Source: JANXLS01 sp035308565
GTDB lineage: Bacteria; Planctomycetota; SZUA-567; H5-PLA8
Reading direction: 5' to 3'
Length of the DNA stretch: 64,000 bases
Assembly: GCA_035308565.1 (NCBI GenBank)
Contig: DATGGK010000112.1
Span: forward strand, 11,377-75,376
This document shows, one piece after another, positions 16,314-25,026 of the stretch (the stretch's first letter is position 1; the number at the start of each line of letters is the position of its first letter). A program made the translations under genes and the position numbers. Under the pieces are notes generated by a model. That model was not told where the DNA came from. It saw only the letters and a list, made by a program, of their open reading frames with translations, and did not search any database.

Positions 16314-16796
16314 ATGAAATTGCATTGGGTTGTCTATGCGTTGATGACGGTCGTGACGTGGGGCGTGTACGGCGCATTCCTGAACAAGGGCGCGATCGGA
16401 TTTGGACACGACCGAATCAAAGCGTTTCTGTTCGTCGGCGTGGCATACTTTCTGGTCGCGGTGCTTGCCCCTCTGGCGTACATCGCTATCTACAAAACCG
16501 GCTTCGATTTTGGCAAATTTCCCAATGGCATCGTGTGGTCCTTGATTGCCGGAACGATGGGCGCCGCCGGAGCGCTCACCGTTCTGTTTGCGCTCAGCAA
16601 CAATCCGGAAAAAGGGCCCATTGCCGCGTCGCAAGTCATGGCGCTGGTCTTCGCCGGCGCGCCGATTGTGGCCGCGGTGTACGGCTTGATCCTCAAGTAT
16701 CAGGACGGCACGCTCAAATCGATCAATCCGCTTTTCATTGTCGGCCTGCTGCTTGGCGCCAGCGGCGGCGCGCTGGTCACGCTCTTCAAACCTTGA
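16314..16796 (+). CDS. Half-size DMT/EamA-like membrane protein
   Basis: A 160-residue integral membrane protein with about five hydrophobic helices (VVYALMTVVTWGVYGAFL, FVGVAYFLVAVLAPLAYIAI, LIAGTMGAAGALTVLFAL, ASQVMALVFAGAPIVAAVY, LFIVGLLLGASGGALVTL). The pattern and the Gly/Ala-rich helices resemble one half of drug/metabolite transporters, which can dimerise. The start is marked by a strong AGGAGG about eight bases upstream. Its transport substrate cannot be read from sequence; it sits between the thioesterase and a CoA-ligase-like gene. Confidence 0.65.
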   Translation: MKLHWVVYALMTVVTWGVYGAFLNKGAIGFGHDRIKAFLFVGVAYFLVAVLAPLAYIAIYKTGFDFGKFPNGIVWSLIAGTMGAAGALTVLFALSNNPEKGPIAASQVMALVFAGAPIVAAVYGLILKYQDGTLKSINPLFIVGLLLGASGGALVTLFKP

Positions 16797-16812
16797 ACCT
16801 GGAAGCTGAATC

Positions 16813-18105
16813 TTGAGTTTATTCCACGACGCCAGCGACGAGAAGCTCAAGCCCGACGATCTGCGCGCGCTGCAAGCCGCGAAGCTGCGTGCGCTTTTGG
16901 GCGTAGTGTCGTCGAATAAATTTTACAAAGCACGCTTCAAAGCAGCGGGCATCAAAGGCGCCGATTTTTCCGCGCTGACGCTGGAGCAGCTCCCGTTCGT
17001 GTCCAAAGCCGATTTCGCGGCGGATCAGGCCAAGTCGCCGCCGTTCGGCACGAACCTGACCTTTCCCGTCAACGAATATTGCCGCTTCAATCACTCCTCC
17101 GGCAGCACTGGCGCCGCGCCGCTGCGCTGGCTGGATACGCCGCAAAGCTGGGACTGGATGGTGCGCAACTGGTCGTACATTTTCGGCGCGGCGGGATTGA
17201 AACAAAAAGACCGCGTCTGCTTCGCCTTTTCGTTCGGTCCATTTCTCGGATTCTGGACGGCCTTCGAAGCCGCGGCGCGCATCGGCGCGCTGTGTCTGCC
17301 CGCGGGCGGAATGAGCACCTCGGCGCGGCTGCGCTTTATGCTCGACAACGGCATCACCGTCGTGTGCTGCACGCCGACCTACGCGATGCGCATGGCTCAG
17401 ACAGCGGCCGAAGAGCGCATCAACATCGCCCTCTCGCCCGTGCGGATGCTGATCGTGGCCGGCGAACCCGGCGGCAGCGTCCCATCCATGCGCAAGCAGA
17501 TCGAAGAATCCTGGGGCGCGCGCTGCATCGATCATTACGGCATGACCGAGACGGGGCCGGTCAGTTTCGAATGCGAAAAGACGCCGCTGCGCATGCACAT
17601 CATCGAAAGCGAATACATCGCCGAATGCGTTGACTTCAAGTCCGGCGCATCCGTTGCCGACGGCGAACCGGGCGAATTAGTGTTGACGAATCTCGGCCGC
17701 ACGGCCAGCCCCGCGATTCGCTATCGCACCGGCGACGTGGTGCGCGTGACGCGCAAGCCGTGCGCGTGCGGGCGCTCGTTCGCGTCGCTCGACGGCGGAA
17801 TCCTGGGCCGCACCGACGACATGATCATCGTCCGCGGCGTGAATTTGTATCCGAGCGCCGTCGAAGAAGTGATCCGCAGTTTTCCGATCGTGGAATTCCG
17901 CGTCGAAGTCACGCGTGTGCGGGCGATGAGCGAGCTGCGCATCCAATTCGAAGCCGATCCGCTGGAAGACAGTGCGTCGCTCGCAAAAAAGATCGCCGCG
18001 GAGCTGGACAAAAAGCTGGGCATCCGCGTGGCGGTCGAAAGCGCCGCCGCCGGCACGCTGCCGCGCTTTGAAATGAAGGCGCGGCGCTGGGTGGTGATGG
18101 GATAG
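16813..18105 (+). CDS. Phenylacetate-CoA ligase-like AMP-dependent ligase (PaaK type)
   Basis: A 430-residue member of the adenylate-forming family close to PaaK, which activates a carboxylic acid with ATP and joins it to CoA. Motifs are FNHSSGSTGAAPLRW (phosphate-binding loop), HYGMTETG (adenine-binding region), YRTGDVVRV, and GRTDDMIIVRGVNLYPSAVE with the hinge and C-terminal lid. Start is TTG at 16813, 16 bases after the previous stop. CACG motifs in KPCACGRSF may hold a structural metal as in some PaaK enzymes. Substrate is uncertain; the upstream thioesterase would hydrolyse the same class of product. Confidence 0.88.
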   Translation: MSLFHDASDEKLKPDDLRALQAAKLRALLGVVSSNKFYKARFKAAGIKGADFSALTLEQLPFVSKADFAADQAKSPPFGTNLTFPVNEYCRFNHSSGSTGAAPLRWLDTPQSWDWMVRNWSYIFGAAGLKQKDRVCFAFSFGPFLGFWTAFEAAARIGALCLPAGGMSTSARLRFMLDNGITVVCCTPTYAMRMAQTAAEERINIALSPVRMLIVAGEPGGSVPSMRKQIEESWGARCIDHYGMTETGPVSFECEKTPLRMHIIESEYIAECVDFKSGASVADGEPGELVLTNLGRTASPAIRYRTGDVVRVTRKPCACGRSFASLDGGILGRTDDMIIVRGVNLYPSAVEEVIRSFPIVEFRVEVTRVRAMSELRIQFEADPLEDSASLAKKIAAELDKKLGIRVAVESAAAGTLPRFEMKARRWVVMG

Positions 18106-18113
18106 CAATCGCG

Positions 18114-19688
18114 CTATCTCTCTCCCGGTCCTCTCGGCCCGCCCGGCCCGCGTCGATCCGCATTCCGCGAATCTTCCGCGCCCCAGAATCCGCCGATGAT
18201 GTACGGAAATTTCCCCGGCGTCACATGGTAATGCCAACCGCGTTCTTTATCGTAATGCATGTTGAATGTGTTGAGCGCATTTTCGCCTTTCAAATCCTTC
18301 GCCATCACGCCCGCGCTCTCGTACGGGCCATAGACCGGAAATCCGTCGAAGGCCCAGCCGAGCACGCCGGAATGCGCGGTGCCTTCGTCGGCCCACGGCG
18401 ATTTCACACAGATCGGATACTTGTGATAATGGTAGCGGTTGTCCTGGCTCGGGTGTCCGCAGCAGCGATCCATTATGTTCGATGCGTCCATGCTGCCGGC
18501 GTCGAATGGATTGTAGAACACCACGCCATTGACCGCGACGCCGATGGCGCCCATGTGCAGCGCGCCGTTTGAATTGGCGGTGTCGGTGACGTAATGCTTG
18601 GGATTCGCCTCGGGATTCAGCGGCAGATAATACGTGTAGTTGTGCGCCTGAATGTAATTGGGATTGTGCGGCCCGTAGCCTTCCTCCGGAAATTTCGCCG
18701 TCGGATGATTCGGAATGTTCTTCGCGTGCATGATCAAATGCGTCGCGGTGAATTCAAGCGTCACGCTGTCGGGGACGAACGTGTCCTGCGTGACCACGGC
18801 GCCGCGCTCGTCTTTAAATCCCGCGCGCATCCACGCCGACATGTTGCCCGCGAACGGCGTCTGCAATTCCTCGCCGGTTTTGTAAAAGAGCCGATTGGCG
18901 TTCGACGCATCGAATTTCTTCGTCGCCGCTTCGCCGTTGCGCGCATCGAAATACCAATGCCCGCCCAGCGGAACAAGCGTGCCTTGCGGCTTGGGCGGGG
19001 CGGGGGACTTTAATGTCCACGCCGAACCGATCGACCCGGCGGGATCGGGAATGCGTTCGAGCGAAAAATCGTCCACGAAAAACGCGGCGTTGTGCAGCAC
19101 CGTCGCGCTGCCATGCGTGAAACCGACGCTCAAATGGACTTCATCGACTTCGGAAAATGGCAATCGGAAATCGAATTGATACGTCCGCCACACTGCTGCG
19201 CCACCCGTGCGGAAATCGCCGTTGACCGCGAAATCCTTGCGATCTTGTTCGATCAAGCCGTAGATTTTCTTCGTGATGCCGTCGAAATAATTCTTCCCGC
19301 CGCCGCCGTAAAAATCCGCTTTCATAAACACATCGCCGCCGCTCACCGCGAAATTATCCTGCGGCAATCCGCGCATCGAAAAGCGGAACCAGCGGCCGGC
19401 TTTGCCGTCGAGATTCTTCACTGCCTGCGCTACCGAGCCATTCACGTCGCCGTCCGTATCCTTCGCGCCGCCCGAATCCAGCGCCACGCCCATGCTCGCA
19501 TAATCACGGTGCGTGTCGCCCATGAAGCGGTACACGGCATTGCCGTGCAATTCGTACTCCGCGGGCGCGCCCTTCGAATCGCGCGCTTCAAATCCGCCGT
19601 TCTGAACCAGGTTCGGCGGCGGATTCTCCGATGCCAGCGCGATCAACGCGCACGCGCCCAATGTGGAAACAAACAGAATCTTTTTCAT
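18114..19688 (-). CDS. Secreted YHYH-domain protein
   Basis: A 524-residue exported protein. Signal peptide is MKKILFVSTLGACALIALAS. Residues about 25-210 form a beta-rich carbohydrate-binding-like region (NLVQNGGFEARDSKGAPAEY start, SLERIPDP end), followed by the YHYH domain with RYHYHKYP, GWAFDGFPVYGPY and WHYHVTPGKFPYIIGGF. The YHYH family is named for this tetrad; its biochemical role is not established, though the histidines suggest metal binding. The tail is Arg/Gly/Pro-rich (RRGPGGPRGPGER). Convergent with the AMP-ligase gene, with eight bases between stops. Confidence 0.85.
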   Translation of the reverse strand: MKKILFVSTLGACALIALASENPPPNLVQNGGFEARDSKGAPAEYELHGNAVYRFMGDTHRDYASMGVALDSGGAKDTDGDVNGSVAQAVKNLDGKAGRWFRFSMRGLPQDNFAVSGGDVFMKADFYGGGGKNYFDGITKKIYGLIEQDRKDFAVNGDFRTGGAAVWRTYQFDFRLPFSEVDEVHLSVGFTHGSATVLHNAAFFVDDFSLERIPDPAGSIGSAWTLKSPAPPKPQGTLVPLGGHWYFDARNGEAATKKFDASNANRLFYKTGEELQTPFAGNMSAWMRAGFKDERGAVVTQDTFVPDSVTLEFTATHLIMHAKNIPNHPTAKFPEEGYGPHNPNYIQAHNYTYYLPLNPEANPKHYVTDTANSNGALHMGAIGVAVNGVVFYNPFDAGSMDASNIMDRCCGHPSQDNRYHYHKYPICVKSPWADEGTAHSGVLGWAFDGFPVYGPYESAGVMAKDLKGENALNTFNMHYDKERGWHYHVTPGKFPYIIGGFWGAEDSRNADRRGPGGPRGPGER

Positions 19689-19916
19689 ATAAAAACCTTC
19701 TGCGCCAACGCGTATGTTGTTTTAAAAAACTGCCTCTTCGCTGCAATAAAGTGTGTGCGCCAGCCGCTCCGTTATCAAAAAAGTGTGTGAGTTCGAGAGT
19801 ATGAGAATAGGGAGTAACGAGCCACCCAATTGTAAACTCAGAACTCTCTACTCTCTACTCTCACACTAAATTCGCGCATCGCAGGGTGGCCCACCCATCT
19901 GCGCCGCATCGCGACA
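19689..19916. other. Gap with an inverted CTCTACTCTC phrase
   Basis: 228 bases between recJ and the YHYH gene. From about 19790 to 19866 it carries the phrase GAGAGTATGAGAATAGGGAG and, near the end, CTCTCTACTCTCTACTCTCA, which pair in opposite orientation. I see no gene in the gap. Confidence 0.5.
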
Positions 19917-21725
19917 TCAAACCCCGCTCGCGCGAAACGCTTCGAGCACCAATTCCACGCTCGATTCGCCGCGGAATGTATTGATTTGCGGGCGGAAGGC
20001 GAGGTCGAGCGCTTGCTTCTGCGTGGCGTCGCAAAGCGTGTTGAAATGCTCCGCGCAGTTGAACGCGATCACGCGGCGCGCGGCGTTGCCCTGGCGGGCG
20101 AAGAATTGGACGTGCTTTTCGTCGCGGCCCATGAGCTTGGGCGCGGCGGGAAGTTCGACCCCGCAAAGCGCCAGCGTCGGTCGCGGATTGCCCATTCCGC
20201 AGGGTTCGAAGAGCTCGAGTTCGTCGCAGAGTTTTTGCGAGAGATCCGCCATGCGCACGCGGCCGTCGATGCGGATGCGCGGGATCAGATCGTCTTCGCG
20301 CAACAATTCAAAGACGACGGATTCGAAGAGCGTACGGAAGTCGTCGAGATTTTCGACGCGCAGCGAAAGGCCCGCGGCGGCGGCGTGACCGCCGAACGTG
20401 ATGAGGTGCGCGCTGGAGGCGTGCAGTGCGTCGTGAAGATTGAGGCGGCCGGTGGAGCGGCCGGAACCGTGAGCGGTGCCGTCCTCGGTGCAAATCGCGA
20501 GCAGCAGCGCGGGGCGGTTGAATTCTTCGACGATGCGCGAGGCGGCGATGCCGATCACGCCGCGGTGCCAGGCGTCGGAGCCGAGCACAAAGCCGCGGCA
20601 GTGCGGGCGCGCTTCAAGCGTGGCAAGTGCTTGCGCGCGCGCGTCGCCGATGATCTGCTCTTCGATGGCCTGGCGTTCGGCGTTCAAGCCGTCGAGCGCG
20701 CGGGCCAGTTCCAACGCGCGAGCGGGATCGTTCGTGAGAAGGAGCTCCAACGCATCGGCGGCGCTGCCGCAGCGGCCCGCGGCGTTCAGGCGCGGACCGA
20801 CGCGAAAGCCGATGTCGCCCGGCGAGATGTCGTCTGGACGGCCGTCGTCGCTGTTGAGGAGCCGCGAAACTTCAAGCAGCGCGCGCAGGCCCGGCAGTTT
20901 GGTGTGGCGCAGCAGTTTCAATCCATGATGCACCAGCACGCGGTTTTCGCCGATGAGCGGCACGACGTCGGCGACGGTGCCGATCGCGGCCAGCGCCATG
21001 GCGTCGAGCAGAAACGCGCGAAATTCGGGTGTGACTTTTTTGTTTTGCGAATAATGCACGGCCAGCGACCAGACGAGTTTGAAGGTCACGCCGGCGCCGC
21101 AGAGTTCGTTGAACGGATACGCGATGGCAATGTCGGTGCGCTTGGGGTTGATTACGGCCACCGCGCGCGGCAGCGTTTCGCCGGGCAGATGATGATCGGC
21201 GACGATGCAATCGACTCCGGCGGAGTTGAGCGCGGCGATGGCCTCGACGGCGGTGATGCCGTTGTCGAGCGTGATCACCAAATCCGGTTTCCGCGCGAGA
21301 ATGTCGCGCACGGCCTGCTCGCTGAGGCCGTAGCCGTTCTTGCGTTCGGGCACAAGCGCGTCGTAGGTTACGCGCAGATTTGGTTTGCGATTCAGGAATT
21401 CAAAGAAGCGCGCCAGCAGCGCGGTGGAAGTCACGCCGTCGGCGTCGTAATCGCCGAAGAGGACGATGCGCTGCTTTTTTTCAATGGCTTCGGCGATGCG
21501 CTCGACGGCGCGCGCCATGTCCGGCAGCAGCGCGGGATCGTGCAGCAAATCCATGCGGCGCGAGAGAAAATCCGTTGCGCTCCCCGCGGATTCGAAGCCG
21601 CGATGCAGCAGAATCCGCGCCGAGATTTCGGAGACGCGCAGTTCGGCGGCCAGCGCGCGGATGTGCGCGCTTTCCGCGGAATCGCCGGCAAATTCCCAGC
21701 GGCGCTGAGCGAAGGAACGTGGCAT
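19917..21725 (-). CDS. recJ: Single-stranded-DNA exonuclease RecJ
   Basis: A 5'-3' single-strand DNA exonuclease of recombination and mismatch repair, 602 residues. DHH phosphoesterase motifs are present in order: LFGDYDADGVTST near residue 95 (metal-binding Asp), ITLDNG, VADHHLPGE near residue 178, and NELCGAGVTFKL. The DHHA1 domain has GSGRSTGRLNLHDAL and FGGHAAAAGLSL, followed by the OB-fold-like C-terminus. Length is normal for the family. It is preceded on its upstream side by a family A palindrome and lies alone on the minus strand. Confidence 0.96.
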   Translation of the reverse strand: MPRSFAQRRWEFAGDSAESAHIRALAAELRVSEISARILLHRGFESAGSATDFLSRRMDLLHDPALLPDMARAVERIAEAIEKKQRIVLFGDYDADGVTSTALLARFFEFLNRKPNLRVTYDALVPERKNGYGLSEQAVRDILARKPDLVITLDNGITAVEAIAALNSAGVDCIVADHHLPGETLPRAVAVINPKRTDIAIAYPFNELCGAGVTFKLVWSLAVHYSQNKKVTPEFRAFLLDAMALAAIGTVADVVPLIGENRVLVHHGLKLLRHTKLPGLRALLEVSRLLNSDDGRPDDISPGDIGFRVGPRLNAAGRCGSAADALELLLTNDPARALELARALDGLNAERQAIEEQIIGDARAQALATLEARPHCRGFVLGSDAWHRGVIGIAASRIVEEFNRPALLLAICTEDGTAHGSGRSTGRLNLHDALHASSAHLITFGGHAAAAGLSLRVENLDDFRTLFESVVFELLREDDLIPRIRIDGRVRMADLSQKLCDELELFEPCGMGNPRPTLALCGVELPAAPKLMGRDEKHVQFFARQGNAARRVIAFNCAEHFNTLCDATQKQALDLAFRPQINTFRGESSVELVLEAFRASGV

Positions 21726-21845
21726 GTGCGCAAGTTAACCGCGAAGGGGACGGAAGTCAATTTTTTGCAACAACCAATCGCGCGAATCTTCGCGAAGGGG
21801 ATTGAGAAACTGTTTCGGAGCTTCGCGAAGCGAAGTGCCGCCGTT

Positions 21846-21886
21846 CTCCCCCCTCCCCTTGGGGGAGAGGGGCCGGGGGTGAGGGG
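21846..21886. repeat. CTCCCCTTGGGGGAG palindrome (family A)
   Basis: Copy of the CCCTCCCC/GGGGAGAGGGG palindrome with the GGCCGGGGGTGAGGGG tail, between recJ and the YbjN-like gene. Same family as 10764, 41244 and 49732. Confidence 0.8.
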
Positions 21887-21904
21887 TGGCCGTGCGATTC
21901 GTTG

Positions 21905-22333
21905 CTACTTATGCTTCGTCTTGCCCTTCTTAAACATTTTCTCCACTGCGTCCGCGCATGCGGCCAAATTAAAAATCACGCCTTCGAAGGCGTCGAAGCT
22001 CAGGCCGCCGATGAAAATCGCCATCGACAATTCGTAGCGCTTTTCGACGGGGCAGACTGCGACGCAGTGATCCCAGCAGATTTGCAGCGTGGATTGGAGG
22101 ATGCCGACGGCGTCGTCGAACGTGGCTTCGGGCATTTCAGCAGTGCGGGTGGTGACGCAGATCAGGTCGTTGGATTCGTCGATCCAGGCCAGCGCGTCAA
22201 AGGGGCGGCCGTTGGAGGTGAAGAGCACGCGCGAATCTTCCGCGACTTGAATGCCGCCCGCCGGCTTTTCCAGCGCGCGGCAGAAATCGCAGAGCTTCTC
22301 CAAGTGATATTTTCGTTCGAGGCTGTAGTCCAT
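21905..22333 (-). CDS. YbjN/CesT-like small protein
   Basis: A 142-residue soluble protein with alternating helix and strand: a helical N-terminus (ERKYHLEKLCDFCRALE), then LFTSNGRPFDALAWIDE and DLICVTTRTAEMPEA, and a C-terminal helical part ending in a Lys-rich tail. The general layout recalls the secretion chaperone-like fold of YbjN and CesT proteins, an inference without a diagnostic motif. Four Cys are spread along it (CDFC, CWDHC). No functional partner is visible; the neighbours are recJ and, across a large palindrome, the hydrogenase-related operon. Confidence 0.5.
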   Translation of the reverse strand: MDYSLERKYHLEKLCDFCRALEKPAGGIQVAEDSRVLFTSNGRPFDALAWIDESNDLICVTTRTAEMPEATFDDAVGILQSTLQICWDHCVAVCPVEKRYELSMAIFIGGLSFDAFEGVIFNLAACADAVEKMFKKGKTKHK

Positions 22334-22418
22334 TTTCGGCCTCAGAATAATGCATCTTGCGCGGGGTTTAAAGTGGCCTTTCGCGGCAATTGAAGGCTGG
22401 TTCCCGCAGACGCCTTAT

Positions 22419-22506
22419 CCTCACCCCGCGAGCGAGTATGCGCGTCGGCGCTCTCCCGGAGGGAGAGGGCCGGCGAGCGCGGCCGTTTGCGCTCGCGGGG
22501 TGAGGG
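22419..22506. repeat. Long TCACCCCGCGAGCG palindrome (family A variant)
   Basis: Outer arms TCACCCCGCGAGCG and CGCTCGCGGGGTGA enclose inner arms CTCTCCC/GGGAGAG, about 88 bases in all. It lies 13 bases beyond the end of the last gene of the hydrogenase-related operon and could terminate it. A shortened relative is at 53191-53245. Confidence 0.8.
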
Positions 22507-22519
22507 AAAATTCGCCCGC

Positions 22520-23311
22520 TTACCGCTCGCCCTCAATCCGCCCCAACAACCGCAGCAGCCCGTCCAGAATCGTCAGCGGATGCGGCGGGCAGCCGGGAAT
22601 GTACAAATCCACCGGCACGACTTCTCCCGCTCCGCTTTTGCCGCACGTCCCGTTGTGGACTTGCTCGTGATTGATGTAAGGGCCGCCCGAAATGGCGCAC
22701 GCGCCGACCGCGATCACGATCTTCGGATCGGGCACCGCCTCGTACGTTTTTCGCAAAGCCAGTTCCATGTTTTGCGTGACCGGCCCGGTGATCAATAATC
22801 CGTCGGCGTGCCGCGGCGATGCCACAATCTGAATCCCGAAGCGCCCCAAATCCCACCCGACCGTGTTCAACACATTGACGTCCGCTTCGCACGCATTGCA
22901 CCCGCCCGCGCTCACCTGCCGCAATTTCAACGAGCGGCCAAAAAGCTTCATCAATTTCGCATTCAGCGCCCCCGCCAGTTTCACCATTTGATTATCTTGA
23001 TCGATCGTCAAATCTTCGCGCCGGCTCACCGCAAGGCGATAATCGTTCGTGTACGCAATCGCCTGCTCCGGGCAAGCCTCCACACAATCCGTGCAGAACA
23101 GGCACTTGCCCAAATCGATCCGCGCTTTGTCTATAAAAGTAATCGCGCCAGTCGGGCATGATTCAACGCACGCGCGGCACCCGTCCGGGCATTTCTTCAC
23201 ATCGATCGCCGGCCGCCCCCGAAAGCGATCCGATAGCGCCGGCGGCGGCCCGTCTGGATACGTCATCGTGCGGTGCCCCTGCTGCAAGCGCGCCGCGATC
23301 ACTTTTAACAT
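22520..23311 (-). CDS. Ferredoxin-HycG/NuoB-like small subunit fusion
   Basis: Electron-transfer small subunit of a complex I-like membrane complex, 263 residues. The N-terminal third is a two-cluster ferredoxin (CPDGCRACVESCP and CLFCTDCVEACP), like separate HycF/NuoI proteins. The C-terminal part is the NuoB/HycG fold, with SAGGCNACEADVN, VGACAISGGPY and IPGCPPHP giving four Cys for the proximal [4Fe-4S] cluster. The fusion of both into one chain is notable. It is the last gene of the minus-strand operon, 86 bases after the large subunit gene with a palindrome in between. Start at ATG 23311 has GGGAGAAG upstream. Confidence 0.88.
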   Translation of the reverse strand: MLKVIAARLQQGHRTMTYPDGPPPALSDRFRGRPAIDVKKCPDGCRACVESCPTGAITFIDKARIDLGKCLFCTDCVEACPEQAIAYTNDYRLAVSRREDLTIDQDNQMVKLAGALNAKLMKLFGRSLKLRQVSAGGCNACEADVNVLNTVGWDLGRFGIQIVASPRHADGLLITGPVTQNMELALRKTYEAVPDPKIVIAVGACAISGGPYINHEQVHNGTCGKSGAGEVVPVDLYIPGCPPHPLTILDGLLRLLGRIEGER

Positions 23312-23335
23312 ATTGCACTTCTCCCGTTAGTTAAG

Positions 23336-23400
23336 TAGGACGGGCTTCCAAGCCCGTCCAGCATATAGCGCGAGTCTGACGGGCTCGGAGGCCCGTCCTA
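23336..23400. repeat. Paired GGACGGGCTT palindrome (family E), flush with the large-subunit stop
   Basis: Two CGGGCT-type palindromes, with outer ends GTAGGACGGGC and GCCCGTCCTAC pairing across the unit. On the minus strand the first three bases (23398-23400) are the TAG stop of the large-subunit gene, as also seen at 5647. Confidence 0.8.
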
Positions 23401-25026
23401 CAAATCATTCCCGCAATACGACAAATTAAAGCTCTTGTTGCACAGCGGAAAATCCGAAATCTCCTGGTTGCGCAGCGCGTATGCCAGCGCCGGCCAGTTA
23501 TGAAACGACGGATCGACGACTTTGTAGCGCGCGAAACGCCCTTCCGCGTCCGTCAATGCGGCGTGGCACACTTCACCGCGCCAGCCTTCGTCGAGAGCCA
23601 CGGCGATGCTGTTCGCCGCGAGCGCGCCGAGCGGAACTTTTTTCGCGCCGGCTGGAATCGCGCGAAGCTGCTCGCGGATGAACTGGATCGATTGGCGAAT
23701 TTCCAGCCAGCGCACGTACGCGCGCGCCAGCACGTCGCCGCTGTCGTACGTCGACACGGGAATCTGCACGAAACGAAAAATCCCCGACGGCTGATCGTGC
23801 CGAATGTCCCGCGCCAGCCCCGACGCGCGCGCTGCCGGGCCGACGATTCCCAGTTCAATCGCCGTCTGCCGCGGCAGCGGCCCGGTGTCTTCAAAACGCG
23901 CCATCACCGACGGCGTATCCCACAGCAGATTCACGGCGACCGTGACGTCCTTTTCCGCCGCATCCAATTGCCGCAAAAGTTGCGACACCCGCGCGTCGTC
24001 CACGTCAAATCCGACGCCTCCGGGTCGAACCATGCCGCGCCCAAATCGACTGCCGCACAGCAGCGCGGTCATGTTCAAAAAATCGCCGCGGATGCGCCCG
24101 CAATAACTGGCGGTCGGAAGATAACCCACATCATTGGCCAGCGCGCCCAAGTCGCCGGCGTGATTGGCCAGCCGTTCAAGCTCCAGCGCAATCCCGCGCA
24201 GCGCCTGGGCGCGCGCACTCTTCTGGCAGTGCGCCAGCGCCTCCAGCACCTGGCAATATGCCGTCGTGTGCGCAATCGTCGTGTCGCCGGACAGCGTCTC
24301 CGCGTAGTGAATCGAGCGCGCGTTTGGCCCGCCGATCAGCGCCTGCTCCACGCCGCGATGCTGATAACCCAACGCAATCTCAAGATGAAACACCCGCTCG
24401 CCGTGGCACTGAAATCGAAAATGCCCCGGCTCGATCACCCCCGCATGCACCGGCCCCACCGCCACTTCATGCACCGCATCACCCTCGACGCGATAAAAAT
24501 CGGTCACGCCCGGAAGCATCGGCGCGTTTCGATCCGCGCCCGCGCCATCCGCGCTCGCACTCGTACGAGCCGCGACCGCAAGGGAGCGGGCCGCTTGCGC
24601 CCACGGTCGATGATACCGCACCGGCTTCAACCACGGATGCCCCACCGGCCGCAGCCCAAACTGCTCCGCGATTTCGCGCTCGAACAAATGCACCTGCGGG
24701 CACTTCGGCGTCAGCGACTCAAATTCCGCCCCCTCGATTCTTGTCCGCGCCACGCTCAGCGAATTGAATTCATCGTGCGCCAACACCGCATACAGCATCG
24801 TTGCATCTGTAGAACGGAGCTCCCGCTCCGTTCCGGCTTGGCTGGGTTCATACGCAACGCGAACGGAGCGGGAGCTCCGTTCTACTGCCGCCCCAAACAG
24901 CGCCGCCACGCGCTGCCCCTCTTCGACCGCGCCCAGAATCGCACCCCCAAACGCATCCACATCCAGCGTCGGAATCGCATCCAGCGCCAGCGCGCGTCCA
25001 TTGGTCAGCTCCGCCATGCCGCTCAT
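23398..25026 (-). CDS. HycE/NuoCD-like large subunit lacking the [NiFe] cysteine motif
   Basis: Large catalytic-type subunit of a group 4 hydrogenase-related complex, 542 residues, fusing a NuoC-like N-terminal part (LFEREIAEQFGLRPVGHP, residues 114-131) to a NuoD/HycE-like part (GYQHRGVEQAL, residues 220-230). In true hydrogenases the next motif contains CGIC; here the aligned region is AETLSGDTTIAHTTAYC (242-258), without that pair. The C-terminus ends LSYCGNDL, with one Cys (538) where hydrogenases have CxxC. It therefore probably cannot hold a nickel-iron centre, as in Ehr complexes. Residues 49-74 and 147-155 are translated genomic repeats. ATG overlaps the HyfF-like stop by four bases. 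Confidence 0.85.
   Translation of the reverse strand: MSGMAELTNGRALALDAIPTLDVDAFGGAILGAVEEGQRVAALFGAAVERSSRSVRVAYEPSQAGTERELRSTDATMLYAVLAHDEFNSLSVARTRIEGAEFESLTPKCPQVHLFEREIAEQFGLRPVGHPWLKPVRYHRPWAQAARSLAVAARTSASADGAGADRNAPMLPGVTDFYRVEGDAVHEVAVGPVHAGVIEPGHFRFQCHGERVFHLEIALGYQHRGVEQALIGGPNARSIHYAETLSGDTTIAHTTAYCQVLEALAHCQKSARAQALRGIALELERLANHAGDLGALANDVGYLPTASYCGRIRGDFLNMTALLCGSRFGRGMVRPGGVGFDVDDARVSQLLRQLDAAEKDVTVAVNLLWDTPSVMARFEDTGPLPRQTAIELGIVGPAARASGLARDIRHDQPSGIFRFVQIPVSTYDSGDVLARAYVRWLEIRQSIQFIREQLRAIPAGAKKVPLGALAANSIAVALDEGWRGEVCHAALTDAEGRFARYKVVDPSFHNWPALAYALRNQEISDFPLCNKSFNLSYCGNDL
24565..24592. repeat. 28-base element in the large subunit, coding RSLAVAAR (family C)
   Basis: The 28 bases starting ACGAGCCGCGACCGCAAGGG are identical to those at 26346-26373 in the next gene. 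Both are translated on the minus strand in the same frame as ARSLAVAAR. The arms GCCGCGACCGC and GCGGTCGCGGC suggest a related palindromic unit, though only partly self-complementary here. Confidence 0.8.
24809..24885. repeat. GTAGAACGGAGCTCCCGCTC inverted repeat inside the large subunit gene (family B)
   Basis: Arms TAGAACGGAGCTCCCGCTCC and its reverse complement near 24864-24885 flank about 35 bases. It is read in frame as residues 49-74 of the large subunit. Other copies are at 44434, 49185 and 62238. Confidence 0.85.

Noticed and set aside
19986..22037. Very long plus-strand frame opposite recJ and the YbjN-like gene
   Set aside because: It is the complementary frame of two well-supported minus-strand genes, runs through a palindrome, and has the Arg/Gly/Ala-rich composition of a shadow frame.
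22419..22506. CRISPR-like or IS end interpretation of the long palindrome
   Set aside because: Only one unit is present at this place, without spacers, direct target duplications or a transposase nearby; the family is dispersed as single palindromes.
23398..25026. Calling the large subunit an active [NiFe] hydrogenase
   Set aside because: The first Cys pair is absent and the last motif keeps only one Cys, so nickel-iron binding is not supported.
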